A DNA stretch of 64,000 bases from Galbula dea (taxonomy: Eukaryota; Chordata; Aves; Piciformes; Galbulidae). The stretch is taken from NCBI GenBank assembly GCA_013399015.1, contig VWZX01010409.1, positions 1-64,000 of the forward strand, written 5' to 3'. Positions 50,936 to 64,000 of the stretch are shown piece after piece; the stretch's first letter is position 1, and every line of letters starts with the position of its first letter. Both the position numbers and the translations under genes were made by a program. Below the pieces are notes generated by a model. It had not been told where the DNA came from and made no database searches. It worked only from the letters and a program-made list of their open reading frames with translations.

Positions 50936-51184
50936 TAACGTCCACAGTGGAATCCGGTTCGTCTCCCGCCCCAGAAGACGCGAGGTCGGGTGGTTTCTGC
51001 AGCCCACCGCCTCCCTGCCCAGGGCCGGAGCTTCTCCCCCAGGGCGAGCTCTGATGAGAATATGGAAGGGGCACACCTGTACCCCCCAGCTGGTAGTTAA
51101 GTTTACACAGGCCCCGGCCCAGCCTTCCCCCGGCCCCAGTCCGCGGGTTCAGACGGCGGGGAAAGGCAGGCACGGCACACCGCG

Positions 51185-53299
51185 GACAAAAACAGATCTT
51201 TTAATGGTTTTTGGTTCTCTGTGAAGCACAAACAGGGTGATTATTCATGTAAAAACAAATGGGGTGTGGGGTGCCAAGGCTATGTACAAGCTGTGGAGTC
51301 CCAACGTGGTGCGTCCCATCCAGCGCCCCTCACCCTTGCCCTGCCGAGTGAGGAGGGTGAGGAAGGGCCTGAGCCAGCTGCGGGGTGCCGAGCGCCTGCA
51401 GCGCCTGCCCGAGCGCAGCCCACTGAGAAGGACATGCACAGGGTGGGTTGTGAGGGGCCGCACCAAGGCCGGGCCACAGAGGGGAAGGTGGCTGTTGCAG
51501 GTACCTGGGGCACCTGCTGCTCCAGTGGCTCCACCAGCCTTGCTCCCTCCTGCAAATTCTTTCCCTGAACATCCCGATCCCTGCCTGGCAAAAGCAGCGC
51601 CCCACAGAAGCAATGAAGCAGTAACCCAATGCAGGGCAGCGTGGCATGAGTGAAGGTCCTCAACCAGAGAGCTGGAAGGGAACGGTGGTGTGGGCAAGCT
51701 TTTGAGTAGCTGGGAGACAGGCAGAGTGGTACAATTTAGGACAAAGCTGCTACTGCCCCTGCACCCTTCCACAGCCAGTGCCACAGACCTGTTCTCTCTG
51801 CGGCTGGCCACCAGCGGAGAACCAACGCTTCCCAAGCAAAGCGTGCACACACCGAGCCGGCACACATGCTACATGCGAGTATTCCCCAAATAAGCTTTCC
51901 TGAAGTTAAAAAAACAAAACACCCAATCCTGGCCTTGCAGGTACCCAGGCAGTTTGTCAGGCAGCTGGGTAATGGTAACATCACAGAACAAGTCAGTGAC
52001 ACGGGGGAGGGAGCAACCAGGGGTCCCAGCACAGAAACACGGGGTCAGGGAGTGACGCAGAGCGGGGTACGGTTCGGTACCACCAGGCCACAGTATCAAA
52101 CGTTAATGCCCTCATCAAGGGAAGCCGTGGGTTAAAGCACCGGCGCAGGGCAGGAGCCCCAGCAGCAGAGCACATCCCAGCTGGCTTGCTTCATCCCCAA
52201 ACTGGTCATTTGTTTTAGGAAAGACTGACCCTGTGAAACAAAGCTAAACAGTCAGGCGATGGCTCTCACCGCTCAGCCGGGTCCCCCCTGACTTGGAGAC
52301 CCTCAGGGAGGACACAGGGAATCAAGCCCTAACCCTCAGCCTCCCCTTCCACCATCCCCGTGCACGGACCTGCCGGAAGAGCAGGGGGAAGAGGGCAGCC
52401 TCACGCTGGAGGGACATGCTCACCTACAACCTGTGGGACCAACACTACACAATAGGAAGGGTCAAAATGGTCCAAAAAGGCCCCGCCACAGAGCTGGGGT
52501 CACATTAACTGCTACAGATACTATTGCTAGCCCACGAGCTGAGTTCTTGCTTGGTCAGTGGTCCGGTGCAGAGTTACTCTCACAGAGCCCCATGCCTGCC
52601 TAACACAAAGGCCAGCAGGGAGGGAAGGAGCAGGCCCCAGGCTCAAGCACAGCTCCAGGTATGCAGCTTTCCCTCCTGGCCACAGCTCTGCCAAGGGTTG
52701 CATTTGGTCATTTTATTTCTGTGTTTGGGTTGGTTATTCACAGTGCCCAAACAGCAGAAAAAGGCAGCATCAAAAGCAAAGCCCCATTGGCAAAACCCAA
52801 GGCAGAGCTCGTGACATCAAATGCACAGACCAGCACTTGCACCACTTCTTGTCAGCCCCAAGGATGTTGCCAACTGTTAGTCAAGCGCCCTTTCCAAATA
52901 ACTCAGAAGAGTTTCAAAGGGAAAGCTTTCCTGGGGGCTCCTGAGGCAGGAGGCTCCTCATGCCAAAGCCTCGCCAAGAGCCCCAGGCTCTCTGGCTTTC
53001 TCTCCCCTACATCCAGGTCCTCCCTCCAGAATGTATGTGCAAGAAGCGAAGAACCAGGACACCCAACATCCAGCAGGCATCCTTCCTCCAGAAGGCAGAG
53101 CTAGTGCGGTCAGAACCATCTGGTCAGCATGAGAAGCTCTTCCATCCTGCCTGCCCTCAGCTCTTCTATCCAAGTACATTTAAAAACAATGGAGCAATAC
53201 AATTGTTTAAAACCAAAGTTGTCTGCTTTTCTCCTGTGGTAGTAGGTGGCCTTGTCTGCTCCTGCCACCAGGACAAGAATAAGAGGCCGTAGCCCAGGG
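51185..53299 (-). other. IP6K1: IP6K1 3' untranslated region
   Basis: Non-coding sequence from the stop codon to the predicted cleavage site. Open frames on both strands here lack family resemblance. The length is in line with the long 3' UTR of the mammalian gene. I did not identify specific microRNA or RNA-binding sites. Confidence 0.6.
51200..51205 (-). terminator. IP6K1: IP6K1 polyadenylation signal ATTAAA
   Basis: ATTAAA on the - strand, followed by a T-rich TGTTTTTGTCC, lies at the end of a long stretch with no further exon. It sets an IP6K1 3' UTR of about 2.1 kb and leaves about 560 bp to the GMPPB start codon. Confidence 0.6.
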
Positions 53300-56200
53300 C
53301 TACTGGTTTTCCTCACGCATCTGTTCCATGATATTGATGAGGCTTTCCAGCCCAAACACATAACCCATGTCGGGTCCATCATGCACAGTGGGGTCATCAC
53401 GAAAGCCCTTGAAGGTGCTGTGGGCAAAGTCAATCATACGCACGTCCACCTTGGGCTGGGCTGAGGAGCCGGGCTCTGTGCTTCCACCATCCTGAAGGCT
53501 CTCTGGGAGAGAGCTGTCCACCCGCTTCAGGCGCATCTCTGGCCGGCGCTCCACAAACATCCCTGCCCTGCTGTCCTTCCCATCATAAATGATGAGGAGG
53601 GAGCTGGAGTAGAAGCGGTAGGAGGCCTGTCTCTCCAAAACCGCCTTCAGGCTTCGCAGTTTGGCCAGGATAGGCTCAAAGAGGTCCTTGCGCAGCTCAA
53701 TGCCGTTGTGGAGATACTGGTAGAGGGCATTGCGGAAGCCCTCGATGGAAAGACCACGTCCATAGTATTTATTCCTGCATAAGTAGTGCCCTGTGTCCAG
53801 CTGATAGACCTAGAACACCAAAGGAAAAGCACAACAAGTGAGAGCGACAGGTTAAGACCACACACAGAGAATCCTGAGTGTCCTGCATTGATAGGGCAAA
53901 GGGAACTTGTTCTGTCCCCGTCATGCCCAAGAGGGAGCAGGAGACATCTCTGTCTGCTCCCTGGATCCCAAAAGCAGCTCATGGGTGCATCCCACAGGCA
54001 CAACTGGGGTGCCCAAGCACTGGTGCTTCCCCACAACACCCAAAAAGTAGCTCCTCAGCCTGAAGGTCCCCAAGAGGCACAGCAGACCTTAAAAATCTGA
54101 GTCTTACAGCAACTCAGGCACTCCTCTGGCAGCAGGAGCTGCTGGCACCTGTTGCCATTATGAGGTGATATAATTAATGAGTGGCTCTCACTGCTTCGGA
54201 GACTGTAGGCAGAGATCTGGATTACAAGATCCTACTGCAGGTGTGGAAAAGAGCCACTGTTGCACAACACAACCAGCAGCAAATCCCTGCGTGCAGGGTG
54301 CAGCCACCAGAGGAGAACAACTTCTTAACTCTCAGCACAGTAGCAAATGTCAGCTGACACAGGAACACTTTCCTCCCCAGGCATCATGATTCTAGCTGAA
54401 CACTAAGCCACAAAATTAACTTTATTAGGGAATTCCCTAATTATCTGTGGACAAAACAGTTTTGGATAAAGCAGGCCATCTCAGGGGAAATGGGTTCCTT
54501 TGTTCTGGGCTCAGAAATGGAAACAAAACTCACATACCATGAACACCGGTGTACCTACCTGAAGTGAGTGGGAGGCTCTGCAACCCAGTGCTCAGCAGAA
54601 AACACTAACTGGGAGGTCTAATTGGGCTGAGAAAAGGAACATGGAGCACCTGCAGCCTCAGGGATTCCTACCTGCATCCCACACACACGCACACCCAAGG
54701 TGGCAGAAGTGCTCTGTTCACACTTCTTCATCTGCCGAGCAGCCTTCTCCTCAGATGCATCATCTCCATGCTGCCTGGTCCCCATCTTCAGATCAAGCAC
54801 ACATGGAAGCCTGAAGTGATGCACCACATTCTCCAGCAAAAGAAATTCTGGGAGACACGTCAAGGAGAGCTCACCACTCAGAGACACCACACCCCAGGGT
54901 CACCACAGACAGGGGCTTGAGCCAGCATAAGGCAGGGTTTGGCAACAAACAAACAGCAACCAAAGAACAAACAGAATGAACTGTCTGGGGTGGTGAAAAG
55001 GACAATACCCCAACAAGGGTGCTCAGGCTTTGCCAGTTGGTAGAAGAAATCAGCTTGGAAAGTGGAATGGTCAACAGTAAGCAAAGAGATGACTTGCAGA
55101 CATACTGGAAACTCAGCAGGGGGAACAGGAAAGTAGAATGGTAGTGTCAGGAAAAGCACAGTATACCAGTAAGAACTGCTGATACAATCAGGGAGAGAGC
55201 CTAAAGACTAATCAAATTAGCAATTTAACCATATGGATAAACAATGCAATCCCCATGGACTGAAAATTCAAGGCTCAAGTAACAGCACTGTACTGTTGCC
55301 AACACTGCCTGACACTGGGGAGGCTACAAAGGCAGGAAGCAGAACAGTAACGGGAGCCTTCAATCACCAGCATGCACAATGAGCAAACCCTCCATTAGGG
55401 CACAGTGCTGAGGACAAACCCCAGATAATCAGGGTAGCAGCTTGTCCCAAAGGGGAAAAAAAACAACCCTGAAGTTTGCCCTGAAGGGCATGGTTCAAGA
55501 TGTCACACTGAAATGGCAGCCAGAGCACAGCTAGATTAAACCTGCAAGGAAGTTTAATGCTGAGAAAAAAAATCTGTCGTCAACTGTGTTTGATTTTGAA
55601 AGAGGAACTTCATAAAAATAAGGAAGTGTGATTAAAAAGAAGAGGACAGCCAAAGAGAATTACTTCTCTGCAAGTGATGCAGGCTATTTAAAAACAAAAG
55701 CTGGATGCTGGAAGCACAGGTTTGAGAATAGAAAAAGCAAGCCCCCAGTTAAACCAGCGAAGAATACAGCTATTAACAGTAAGTTTGTTTCTATGTGGGG
55801 AAACAGTATCAAGCTCCAGCAAGTGAAACAAAAAACTCACAAGCTGACAAGTTCAGGATACAAACATGAGGAGTCCTCCTCAAAGAAAGTAACAAATCCT
55901 GACAACCACACGAAGCTGCCAGTCTCACCACCCGAGAATTTAAAGACAAAGGTACAAGAGGAGGGGAGCTACAAGGGAGTGGGGTGGGAGAAAAGACCTC
56001 CCCCCTAAGAAGAAAAATAGGATTACTATTTTGCTGGTTTGCTGGGGAAGAGCTTAGAGGATTCCCAAGCCAGAAATCTCTCTGAGCTCAGAGAATTCTC
56101 AAACTCAAACGTCAAGAAGAGAGATCACATGTTAAACAGAAAAATAGTGAGATGTGTAACTCACTTAACAATGCCTCAACACCAGGAGGCTAACCATGGG

Positions 56201-59200
56201 TTACTGAAATGCTGATATGCAGAGATCTAGGCAACTGAAAACTAGCCTGACTGGTCTTACAGCCCAAGCCACCAGCAGGGTCTGTGTGTGGAGATCCATG
56301 TTCAACAAGTCGTCCAAAGAGTGAGTGAACAGGGAGACAACAAATTTGCTCAGTTACTCAAGGTTGCAAAAATGAGGAACAGTTACGAAAAACTCCACAA
56401 AGATCTTATGAGATGGACTTGGCCATTAGATGGGCAGGCAAAATTCCCTTAAGTTTACACACAAGATGATAAAAACAAGGAGAAAAAGATTCTTAGTGCA
56501 TAAAGCAGTGTGTTTTGTTAAGTATTACCAGTCAGAAATGGGATGTTGGGGTAACAAAACAGCACTGAGAACAAGAGACTGTGTTTGGAATTATGAATGA
56601 GAGGGAGAGACCACAGCACTAAACACCAGTGGAATCTGGTTCACCTGCACCTTCCATCCTGTCTGCCATTCTGGTCACTCTCTCCAGAAGGATCCAGTAG
56701 GACTGGAAGAGACTCTGGAAAGGTGACAAGGACAAGCACAATGGATTACTGAACAGAGCTGACCTGCACCTGCTGCCAGGCAAAGCCTGACATGAAAAAC
56801 TACTTCAAAACACATGCCAACAGAGAGAAGGGCCAGGGAAAATAAAATAGAAATGAGAGAGTCAGAAACGTGGCTCCTCTGAGCATCAGTACCAGACATT
56901 GCTGTCGCTGTAAAGGAAGCAGGAAGGAACAGTAAAAAGAAAACAGGTAGCACAACTTTGGCAGGAAAGCCAAAGGAAATGCAGGCCTGGCTGCCTCAGG
57001 CACAGTAAGGCCAGGGCAGCAGCAGCAACCTGACACACTTTGTTCTGCTTCCCAAAGGATACTGTAGAGTTTTCGGTCCTTGGACTCTGACCGCATGCGG
57101 CTCAGCTGCTGCTTATGACAGCGCAGGCTCCAGGGGTTGTAGCTGATCTTCTCAGAGCTCAGACCACTGTTCCCATCCAACATCTGAAATGGAACATCTG
57201 AATGGATGTGCAAGTCCACCCTGGGACTCTTCGTCTCCTGGATGCTGCTGGTATAAAGAGAGAACAAACTTGCCTGTTAGAAGCCATGCATCCTCCACTA
57301 GGTTTGGACTCTCACACCCTCCCCTGGCACACAGCTAGCTCCTGTTCATTCTCCTGCTGCACACTTAACACAATACAAACTTTCTTTACAAAAAATCCTC
57401 ACTAATACCCTGCCCTGGGCTATGGACCCACACAAGGACCTGGTCTATCTAAGGTCTCTGCTGGGCTGTACTGCAACTGACAGTTTGCTTCTCAAGGAGC
57501 TCTGGCTGGTGTGAGGAGGCAGAGACTCATATTCAGGAAGAAACCTCTGGGTTAATAACCAGGTGGACTGAAGTGTTTGAATCTGCTCCACATGCTTTGG
57601 TTCCACATCCAGTGAACTGTCAAGGGTTACCCTGTGTCAGAAGGATTTCCTGTGGATGAGTTCATTCTGAACCCAGCATAACTCCTGACACAGTTTGCAG
57701 TGTGCCACAGTGTGCCAGGCTAGTGACAGCCTTGCCACTGTATGGAAGTGTAAAATGCCCTCATTAAAAGGGGCACCACAGCTGAAAGGGGAAGAGAGAT
57801 TTCCCACTCATGTTGTCACTGGCTCCTCAAAGCTTTACCTTTCAGTGCTGTCACTGGCCAGGCCAGGCTTTTCCTCCTTATGCTCAGTGCTGCTGCTCGA
57901 TCTGTGGAGGCTCCGACGTGAGTGCTTGCGTCGTGGCTGGTCCCTCTCTGGCAGATCATCCTGCTCCAGAGCCTCATTCTCAACATAGGGATAGGCCACC
58001 AGGTTAATGTAGCCATCACTGTCTCCCTCAAAACAGACAGACACCACACCTGCCAGAGAGAAACCCCATGTCAGTTCTGTTTCCTAGGGGAGGGAACACA
58101 CAACCACTAGCACCCAAACGTTCAGCAGGAGAGAGGAAAACGTCACTCACAGAGCAGCAAAGCAAATCCAGAGGCATGAAAGGATGTTTAAAACTACAAG
58201 AACCTAAATGTCATTAGTACAACACAGAAATCCCCCAAGTAGTGCTCTGTGTTGCTACCTGAGTGTCACAGCAGCAGGGGAAGAAGCTCTGCCACCCACA
58301 GGAAATCAAGGACAAAGCAGAGGTGATAGGCTGAGGGGTGCCATTATTTCCTGTCATTCAGTCTGGCAGTAAAGGTGGTCAAACTGGAGAAAGTCAAGCA
58401 CAGTCAACCAAGATGTTCAGGGGGGAAAAGCATATAAAATATAAATCTAATTCATTTGGGCAAATATCTGTGACCTACAGAATCATTCCTGCTGTTGACA
58501 AGGACGTCGCTGGCCAAGGAGGAGTGTGCTTGCTCTGCTGAAGGAGCTCAGGAGCATCTGAGCTATGAAGTACAGAGCTCTGAGGCTCAGGTGGTGCCTG
58601 CCACCTATCACAAAGTCAGCCAGTCTCACAGAAAAGGGCCCTTCAAGGTGCCAGGGCTTCCTAGCAAAAAAAACCAAACCAAACCAACCAACAAAATCCC
58701 ACAGGTGACCTTGGAAGTAAAACTACCTCAGCCAGGCACAAACAAGCAGAACCGTTCCTGTTCTGTCCAGTTTTACCTTCTGAAAGCTCCTAAGAAGTAC
58801 CATAGTCCAAAGGAAGGTAGAGAGCTTCCACAGCACAGACTCTGAAATATATCTAGCTGGCCAGTACTGACTAGCTGCAAGGAGTATCAGATGCTAGATA
58901 CACCAAACCAAATGATTCCTCACAAACATGAGGAAACCTTGCACCAGTCCTGCTCAGCTGATGCAGGACGTCACGTTACTGTCCTTCTTTCTTCCTTATC
59001 TGCATGTGACAGTTCTAACTCTTCAGGAAGCTCAACACAACTTCAGAGCAGTTCAGGACTCCAGCATATCACTACATAAATGCCCCTCCAAGTGCTCTGT
59101 CTGCCTGGACGTGCTCCTGTGAAAGGGCAATCTTACAATAACATCCGAGTGCTCAGACAGGAAATATCATCACAAGATTCCTCTCCCCCAGATTAGCAGG

Positions 59201-60514
59201 AACAATTTCCAGGACTAACAGGAAACTGCATGGGACTGGAAGATGAAATCCCACACTGGGGTGAAAGTGCACATCCTAATGCCTTTGAGCTACCAGGAAG
59301 TACCTGACTTCAAGAAGACAAGTCTCCATCTGGACTATCAGCTTCATCAGTTTTAAACACAACTCCCAGGGAAACCACGACATGTTGATTCTAGTGACCA
59401 CACAGGCTTCTGCTAGGATTTCTGATGGGTCACTAGAGCACCATATGGCCCCAGAGTGGCTTAAGGGTACAAGAGAACCTGTCTGTGGAGACCCCATCTT
59501 CCACTCATGACCTGCATACAGACACAGGAAGGTAAGGTCACACGGCTTCAAGACCTTCAGACTGCAGCCAGATCAAATGGCAAGATCCTGAACAGATGGT
59601 GATCCCAGCTGTCTGTGAAGCACCATCCTCCCAAAGCCCAGTGTTGACAAAGAAGCTGAGGTAACAGGAACATCAAGTGCCCCAGAAGGCTACCTGCCAG
59701 TGTCACCACCCTGAATACAAACACATATGGCTGAAAGCATATTGAGCTCCTCGAAGATACAGATGAGCTGCCACCAGCCTCCTACACTGATACAGACCCT
59801 GGAAAATTCCACTCCTTCCAGGTGGCTGGGGACGAGGCTTCCCCTTAGTGCTGGGAGAGAAACTCTTCCTGCTTCAGCAGTGTTCTGATAATGCTCAATA
59901 AAAGAGATGGGGTGAGGAAGCAGCCAATTATGGGACTGGAACATGAAAGAGCTCAATATATGACCTAGCTTCATTTGCTCAAGGTCAAGGCCGTAATTGG
60001 CAATAACTTGGTAGTAAAACTACTTCAGTTACACACCTACAACCTTAAGCTTCAGACTACAGGTGTCACACTGCATATTCTCTGTCTAGGAAGAGCACAT
60101 TAAACTCTGCATGCCTCCAATAAAGACTTTCCCCCTTCCAAGTGCTCCTATCAAACTGCTAGCCTATAAAAGAGAAAATTCAAACCAACAAAAAAATGAC
60201 ACCAAAGGCCAGCAAGACATCAGCAGCTGCAGGAAAATGAGGGCAGGTTCTTGAAGCAGTAACTCCATTCTGGAATGCCAACAGGCCTCACCTTTGTACT
60301 CAGGTGTGAACTCCTTCATCTCTGGGGGCAGAGACTCATAGAAGCGCTGTTCTCTGGTGATGAGGGGCTTGCAGACAGTGTGGTCGTCGTAGCGCATCAT
60401 GCTGCTGTGGCCACCAACCTGGTGAATGAAAGGCTCCAGCAGGACCCCTCGGTCTCCAGACTGAGTAACATTCTTGCCATACTTGCCCACTTCCATGGTT
60501 TGACAAACACACAT
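53300..60514 (-). CDS. IP6K1: IP6K1, inositol hexakisphosphate kinase 1, 5 coding exons
   Basis: IP6K1 phosphorylates InsP6 to the pyrophosphate 5-PP-InsP5 in the cytosol and nucleus. Exons in transcript order: 60514-60292, 58049-57839, 57247-57063, 54847-54672, 53809-53300. They total 1305 nt and 434 residues (human 441), with consistent phases. The start [15 protein letters not shown] matches the mammalian start. The next in-frame codon upstream that could initiate is GTG, so 60514 is the first ATG in this exon. The kinase signature PCVLDLKMG (the family P-x3-D-x-K-x-G) lies at 221-229, [10 protein letters not shown] is conserved, and the catalytic DFAH begins at D392. A basic and Ser-rich segment ([16 protein letters not shown]) is in exon 2. 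The Ser/Pro-rich insert before [13 protein letters not shown] is about seven residues shorter than in human. Confidence 0.96.
54848..57062 (-). other. IP6K1: U12-type GT-AG intron of IP6K1
   Basis: On the - strand the donor is GTATCCTTTG starting at 57062, the U12 5' splice consensus. The branch-like CTCCTTGAC occupies 54859-54867, about 12 bases from the 3' end, almost the textbook U12 branch site. Splicing A|AA restores the conserved Leu-Tyr-Lys-Phe-Leu-Leu-Leu. Confidence 0.9.
55240..56850 (+). repeat. Old CR1-like element remnants in an IP6K1 intron
   Basis: This A-rich block in + orientation has fragments resembling CR1 internal sequence (around 55350-55410) and the CAGTAGGACTGGAAGAG, AGGTGACAAGGACAAGCAC block near 56695-56740. 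Its open frame of 126 codons (55628-56008) is Lys-rich and resembles no family I recognise. It is probably degraded repeat sequence, antisense to IP6K1. Confidence 0.35.
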
Positions 60515-60636
60515 TGCGTTGGGCACCAGTTGCACTCTTGGAGCATGGGGAGAGCCACATGGGCTGGAGAAGCAGCTCAGCAGCGGTCAGGCAGTCACAA
60601 CGTGGAAGTCCTGGCAATCTGCTTCCTTACAATGAG
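60292..60636 (-). other. IP6K1: IP6K1 start-codon exon including 5' UTR part
   Basis: A 3' splice site on the - strand (CTTTGCTTTTTCAG) ends at 60637, so this exon runs from 60636 to 60292 with about 122 nt of 5' UTR before the ATG. At least one non-coding exon must therefore lie further upstream, toward or beyond 64000. Confidence 0.75.
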
Positions 60637-63600
60637 CTGAAAAAGCAAAGGAGAGGCCTGTGAATGGAGGACACCACTTGCATTCATTCCTTGTTGGCTC
60701 TGAAAAGGTTTTGGTATTTATTTATATCCATAACTGTTGTTTTTCTCTGTTTACATCCCATTTACTCCAGCATGCTCCTCACCACCTCTTTAATCTGACA
60801 GGTAAACACACTGATTTGGAGGCTGTTTCATTTAGAGCTTCTCCAGTAAGGCTGACAGGAGACAGGGAAAGGAGGAGATGTGAGTATTCTGAGCCTCCCG
60901 TCTTCAGAAAACACTATTTCCTTCCTCTAGTTCATTTTATCAGTAAGGCAACGTGATAACAGAGAATAAACCACAAGATACAGAACAACTAAAGCCAAGC
61001 CCACACCTGCCTATCAGTAGCAGTGACTGACACAGGCAGAACAAACATTCAAAGAATCCAAATTCCACTTCTTGTGCCTCTGTATTTTTAACAGCTAAGT
61101 GACTAAATAATTCCTGTTCACCTCCTACACTAACACTGTTCCCTGCTTTACCAACTTGTTTCTCTTCAAGCTATGACATGAAAGACTCTCAGAATCTTTC
61201 TGTTGCTGTGTGAATTCTGTGTGAAGGATTCTCTCCTTCATTACTCCAAGCCCTTCAGCACAACAACTCTTTCCTGACGACTTCACTGCACCTGCATTCA
61301 CAACAGGTCCCTGATCTCTAGAGGCAGGCAAGAGAGACTGCTAAATCCAAATGAGATCAGAAGTACTTTGGAGAAGACAGATGCTCTTTTCATGTTTGCA
61401 AACAAGTGCCCAGCACAGTCACAGGATAATGGAAAAGCTGTCCAAATTCTCTCAAGATGATTTGCCCTTTCCAGCTCAGAGCATAGCTGCCAGTGCGGCT
61501 GCTGGGGAAAACATGACTGGATTCGCTCACAAGGATGAGTTATCCAAAATCTTTGGTACAAGAACCAGATGGTGACTCCAGCTTCTAAATTCATCAAATT
61601 TCCAGTTTCTCAGAACAGCAATTTAGGAAGTGAGGGATCTTGGAGGCCCGAAAAAGGAACCCGGTTTGGGCTATTCCTCATCCGGCCACCGGATGTCTCC
61701 ACAGCTACACAACACTGCCAGGCTGGGGGAAGTTCTGGATGATGATGATGATAAGCTCTTCTCACTCCCCTCCAATTCAATCATGTAAGAGATGCAGCTC
61801 AATAGATTCAAAAGGAGGGGAGACACTTCATAACATTTAACCTAAAGTAACCCAAAAGGTCCCTGCAACAGGACAACATTTCTCCCTCCCTGCCCGCCCG
61901 TTCCTGCTCACTGCTTCGCACTGGATCTTGGGACAGCAGGAGTGTACGTACATTTGAGTTGAATCATCTCACTGATCTGAGGGAAAACACTTCCTTTTGT
62001 GGTTACATGACCACACAAATACATTCAGTGTAAGGGGAACAATGTGAATATTTAGCTAGTTTTTAAGGTGGGGCAGGGAATAGGAAAGAAGGAAACCCAA
62101 CACCACACAGATGGTCTCTCTATGGCATCTCATATTAAAACCTCTTCAAGGTACTCTTCAAAGCCTCTGTCTCCTAAACCTAAGCTGTATCACAGGAACA
62201 AGGAGTGGTAAAAGCAGGGGTGTCCTCTTTGCTGGTATAACTTAATGTGACAAGCACACTAGCCTCAGAGGTCACCACACTCTTGTGAGGTGGTGGCAGA
62301 AAGCTGCACTGTAATGGCTGTGAGAATTACTGCAGACCACACAGTGCTTGTGTCCCCATTCTTTATATGCCATATTGTATGAGAACATTGGCTATGCTTC
62401 ATGATTCACCAGCAAAGCTAGTTTCCAAAATTCAAAGGGGAACAAACATTTCAAACTGTGATGTATTACATGGCAAGAAATCTGCCTGCATTAAGGACTG
62501 CTGACTCACACCTTCATGTAAGCAGCTTGCACATCTGCTTCTCCAGCATCACCTCGCTGCGGCTTCAAGGACCATGGCCAGCCCTCAGGACCTGTGCTAA
62601 TGAAGACTAAGGCAGATGGCCACTGATGATTCTGGAACCAGGCCATAGGTGAGGGATAAAGACTGACCTTGAGGTCACACTGACAAAAGTTAGATTTCCC
62701 CTTAACACCCTAAAGCAGTCAGGAGCAAAGCACAAGAATAGAAAAATACCAATACCCTAGGCATCCGGACAATGGGTGTCTGGTCACTGCTTCTTGTGAG
62801 CTAGCCTTGTTAGCAGAGAGAAGCAGCAGCTAGCATCCATGCTGAAAAGCAGAGTGTTTTCTAGTCATGATGGGTTTGGTAACCCAACTCCTACAGAAGA
62901 AAACTCAGTCTAAGACAAAAAAAAAAAAAAGCATATTGCACCGTGCTATGAGATCAGCTTCCCAACACAAAAGCTGACCCACAGGCCTCAGAGATGTCTG
63001 TCTAGTCAGTAGAAAATGGAGATGACCTGTGGGACCTGCCCTCCACAGGAACCTGTGGCTGTATTTAGGATGTAACCAGAAATATTTGGCCAGCGTGGCA
63101 TCCAGGAAGTTACAAACCTTCCTAGGCTGCTTGAGTACACAGCTTTGAATCCTGGGCTTTCCCCTGTATCTTATCCAATGCTTGAACTATTACCAAATAG
63201 AGCCCTTTTTGGGCACGTTGCCCTCACCAAGGCAAGTGTGGCTCTTCAATTGAGGCCAGACAGCAGAATACATCAAAAGCATATAGATGCACGAGAAGTG
63301 AAACAGAAGTCTTGGGAAAAGCTGCTGAAGAATGCCAGCCAAGGAAGAGAATGCCAACAGTGAGGCTGGAGGAGGAACTGCAATAAGCAAGGCCACAGAG
63401 AGGACAATAGCCATTAATAGATGTCCTCTACCCTATGCTATGAGCTAAACAAAGGCACACTTCCTTCAGCAATACTTCTGCCTCAACAACAGGGGCACGA
63501 ATGCACCAACTGCTGACACGTGCATGAGGAAAGACCCTGATCTACTTTAAGACAGAGCTTGATAGAACTTAAGAGAAAGGATGACATGGAAAAATAAAAC

Positions 63601-64000
63601 TCAGCTTGTAATGTAAGTCCTTAGGCATATAGCCTGTTTCTGTCTCCTAGTGATCTGAAGGAAGACTGTTTGTGCTATGCTTCCATCAGACTCATCACAA
63701 AGCTTCAGCACTTCTGCCAGCAGCCTGAGAGACCAAGAATTTTCTCCTCTTCTCTTCCTAAGAAAGGAGCGGAAGCCAAGGCTTTTCAGCTCTTTCTGAA
63801 GAAAGGAGAGGCTGAGCTATGCACTTTTAACTATAGCTGGAAAGCCTAAACCACTCATTAAAAACAGTGCCTAGATCTGGGGTTAAAGAGGGCTTTTTTC
63901 TGAGAGGCCAGGTGAGCAGGAATTGCACAGGCCCATCTGCTATCAAAGCACGGCACGCTTTCTAGGAGGGATGAGGTACCTCAAGTCCTTGCTAGGGATC
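60637..64000 (-). other. IP6K1: IP6K1 first intron, no gene seen
   Basis: Sequence upstream of the start-codon exon. It holds short simple repeats, including GAT repeats at 61739-61754 and a poly-A tract at 62917-62930. There is no CpG island and no convincing exon, so the IP6K1 promoter probably lies outside the window. Confidence 0.55.

Noticed and set aside
55628..56008. 126-codon Lys-rich open frame on the + strand
   Set aside because: It lies within a probable old CR1 remnant inside an IP6K1 intron, with no family resemblance.
60515..60535. N-terminal extension of IP6K1 by seven codons
   Set aside because: The upstream in-frame initiator would be GTG, not ATG. The family start is the ATG at 60514.

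Overview
The window is vertebrate nuclear DNA, most likely from a bird. Its genes are multi-exon with mostly short introns. One intron carries a clear CR1 retrotransposon 3' end of avian type, finishing in a short TTCTGTGA-type repeat. The gene set and order (RNF123 forward, AMIGO3 nested in reverse, then GMPPB and IP6K1 in reverse) match the mammalian 3p21.31 block. No species is assigned.

Layout. About 190-640 is a CpG-rich stretch holding the probable first, non-coding exon of RNF123. RNF123 (E3 ubiquitin ligase KPC1) fills about 440-48235 on the + strand. I traced 38 coding exons (2956-47850). They stay in frame throughout and give 1308 residues, with a SPRY domain near the N-terminus and a C3HC4 RING at the C-terminus. 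Two of its introns are unusually large: 26865-33833 (7 kb, mostly decayed repeat-like sequence) and 36369-46797 (10.4 kb). The second holds the intronless coding region of AMIGO3 on the - strand (43381-44907, 508 residues, LRR/Ig adhesion protein). GMPPB (- strand, 8 coding exons, 50621 down to 48381, 360 residues, GDP-mannose synthesis) meets RNF123 tail to tail with roughly 100 bp between their 3' ends. IP6K1 (- strand, 5 coding exons, 60514 down to 53300, 434 residues, inositol hexakisphosphate kinase) follows, with a 2.1 kb 3' UTR. Its upstream non-coding exon lies beyond the window or is not recognisable. From 60637 to 64000 I see only intron-like sequence.

The four genes do not form an operon-like pathway. 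They are unrelated housekeeping or signalling genes held in a conserved, overlapping arrangement. I found no undescribed multi-gene system. The strongest unusual signals are three minor-spliceosome (U12-type) introns in two neighbouring genes, one of them AT-AC with a competing in-frame GT-AG pair. Others are loss of a canonical Ig cysteine in AMIGO3, tandem repeats at the GMPPB promoter and in a GMPPB intron, a duplicated segment flanking RNF123 exon 1, and an isolated CpG-dense patch in the large RNF123 intron.
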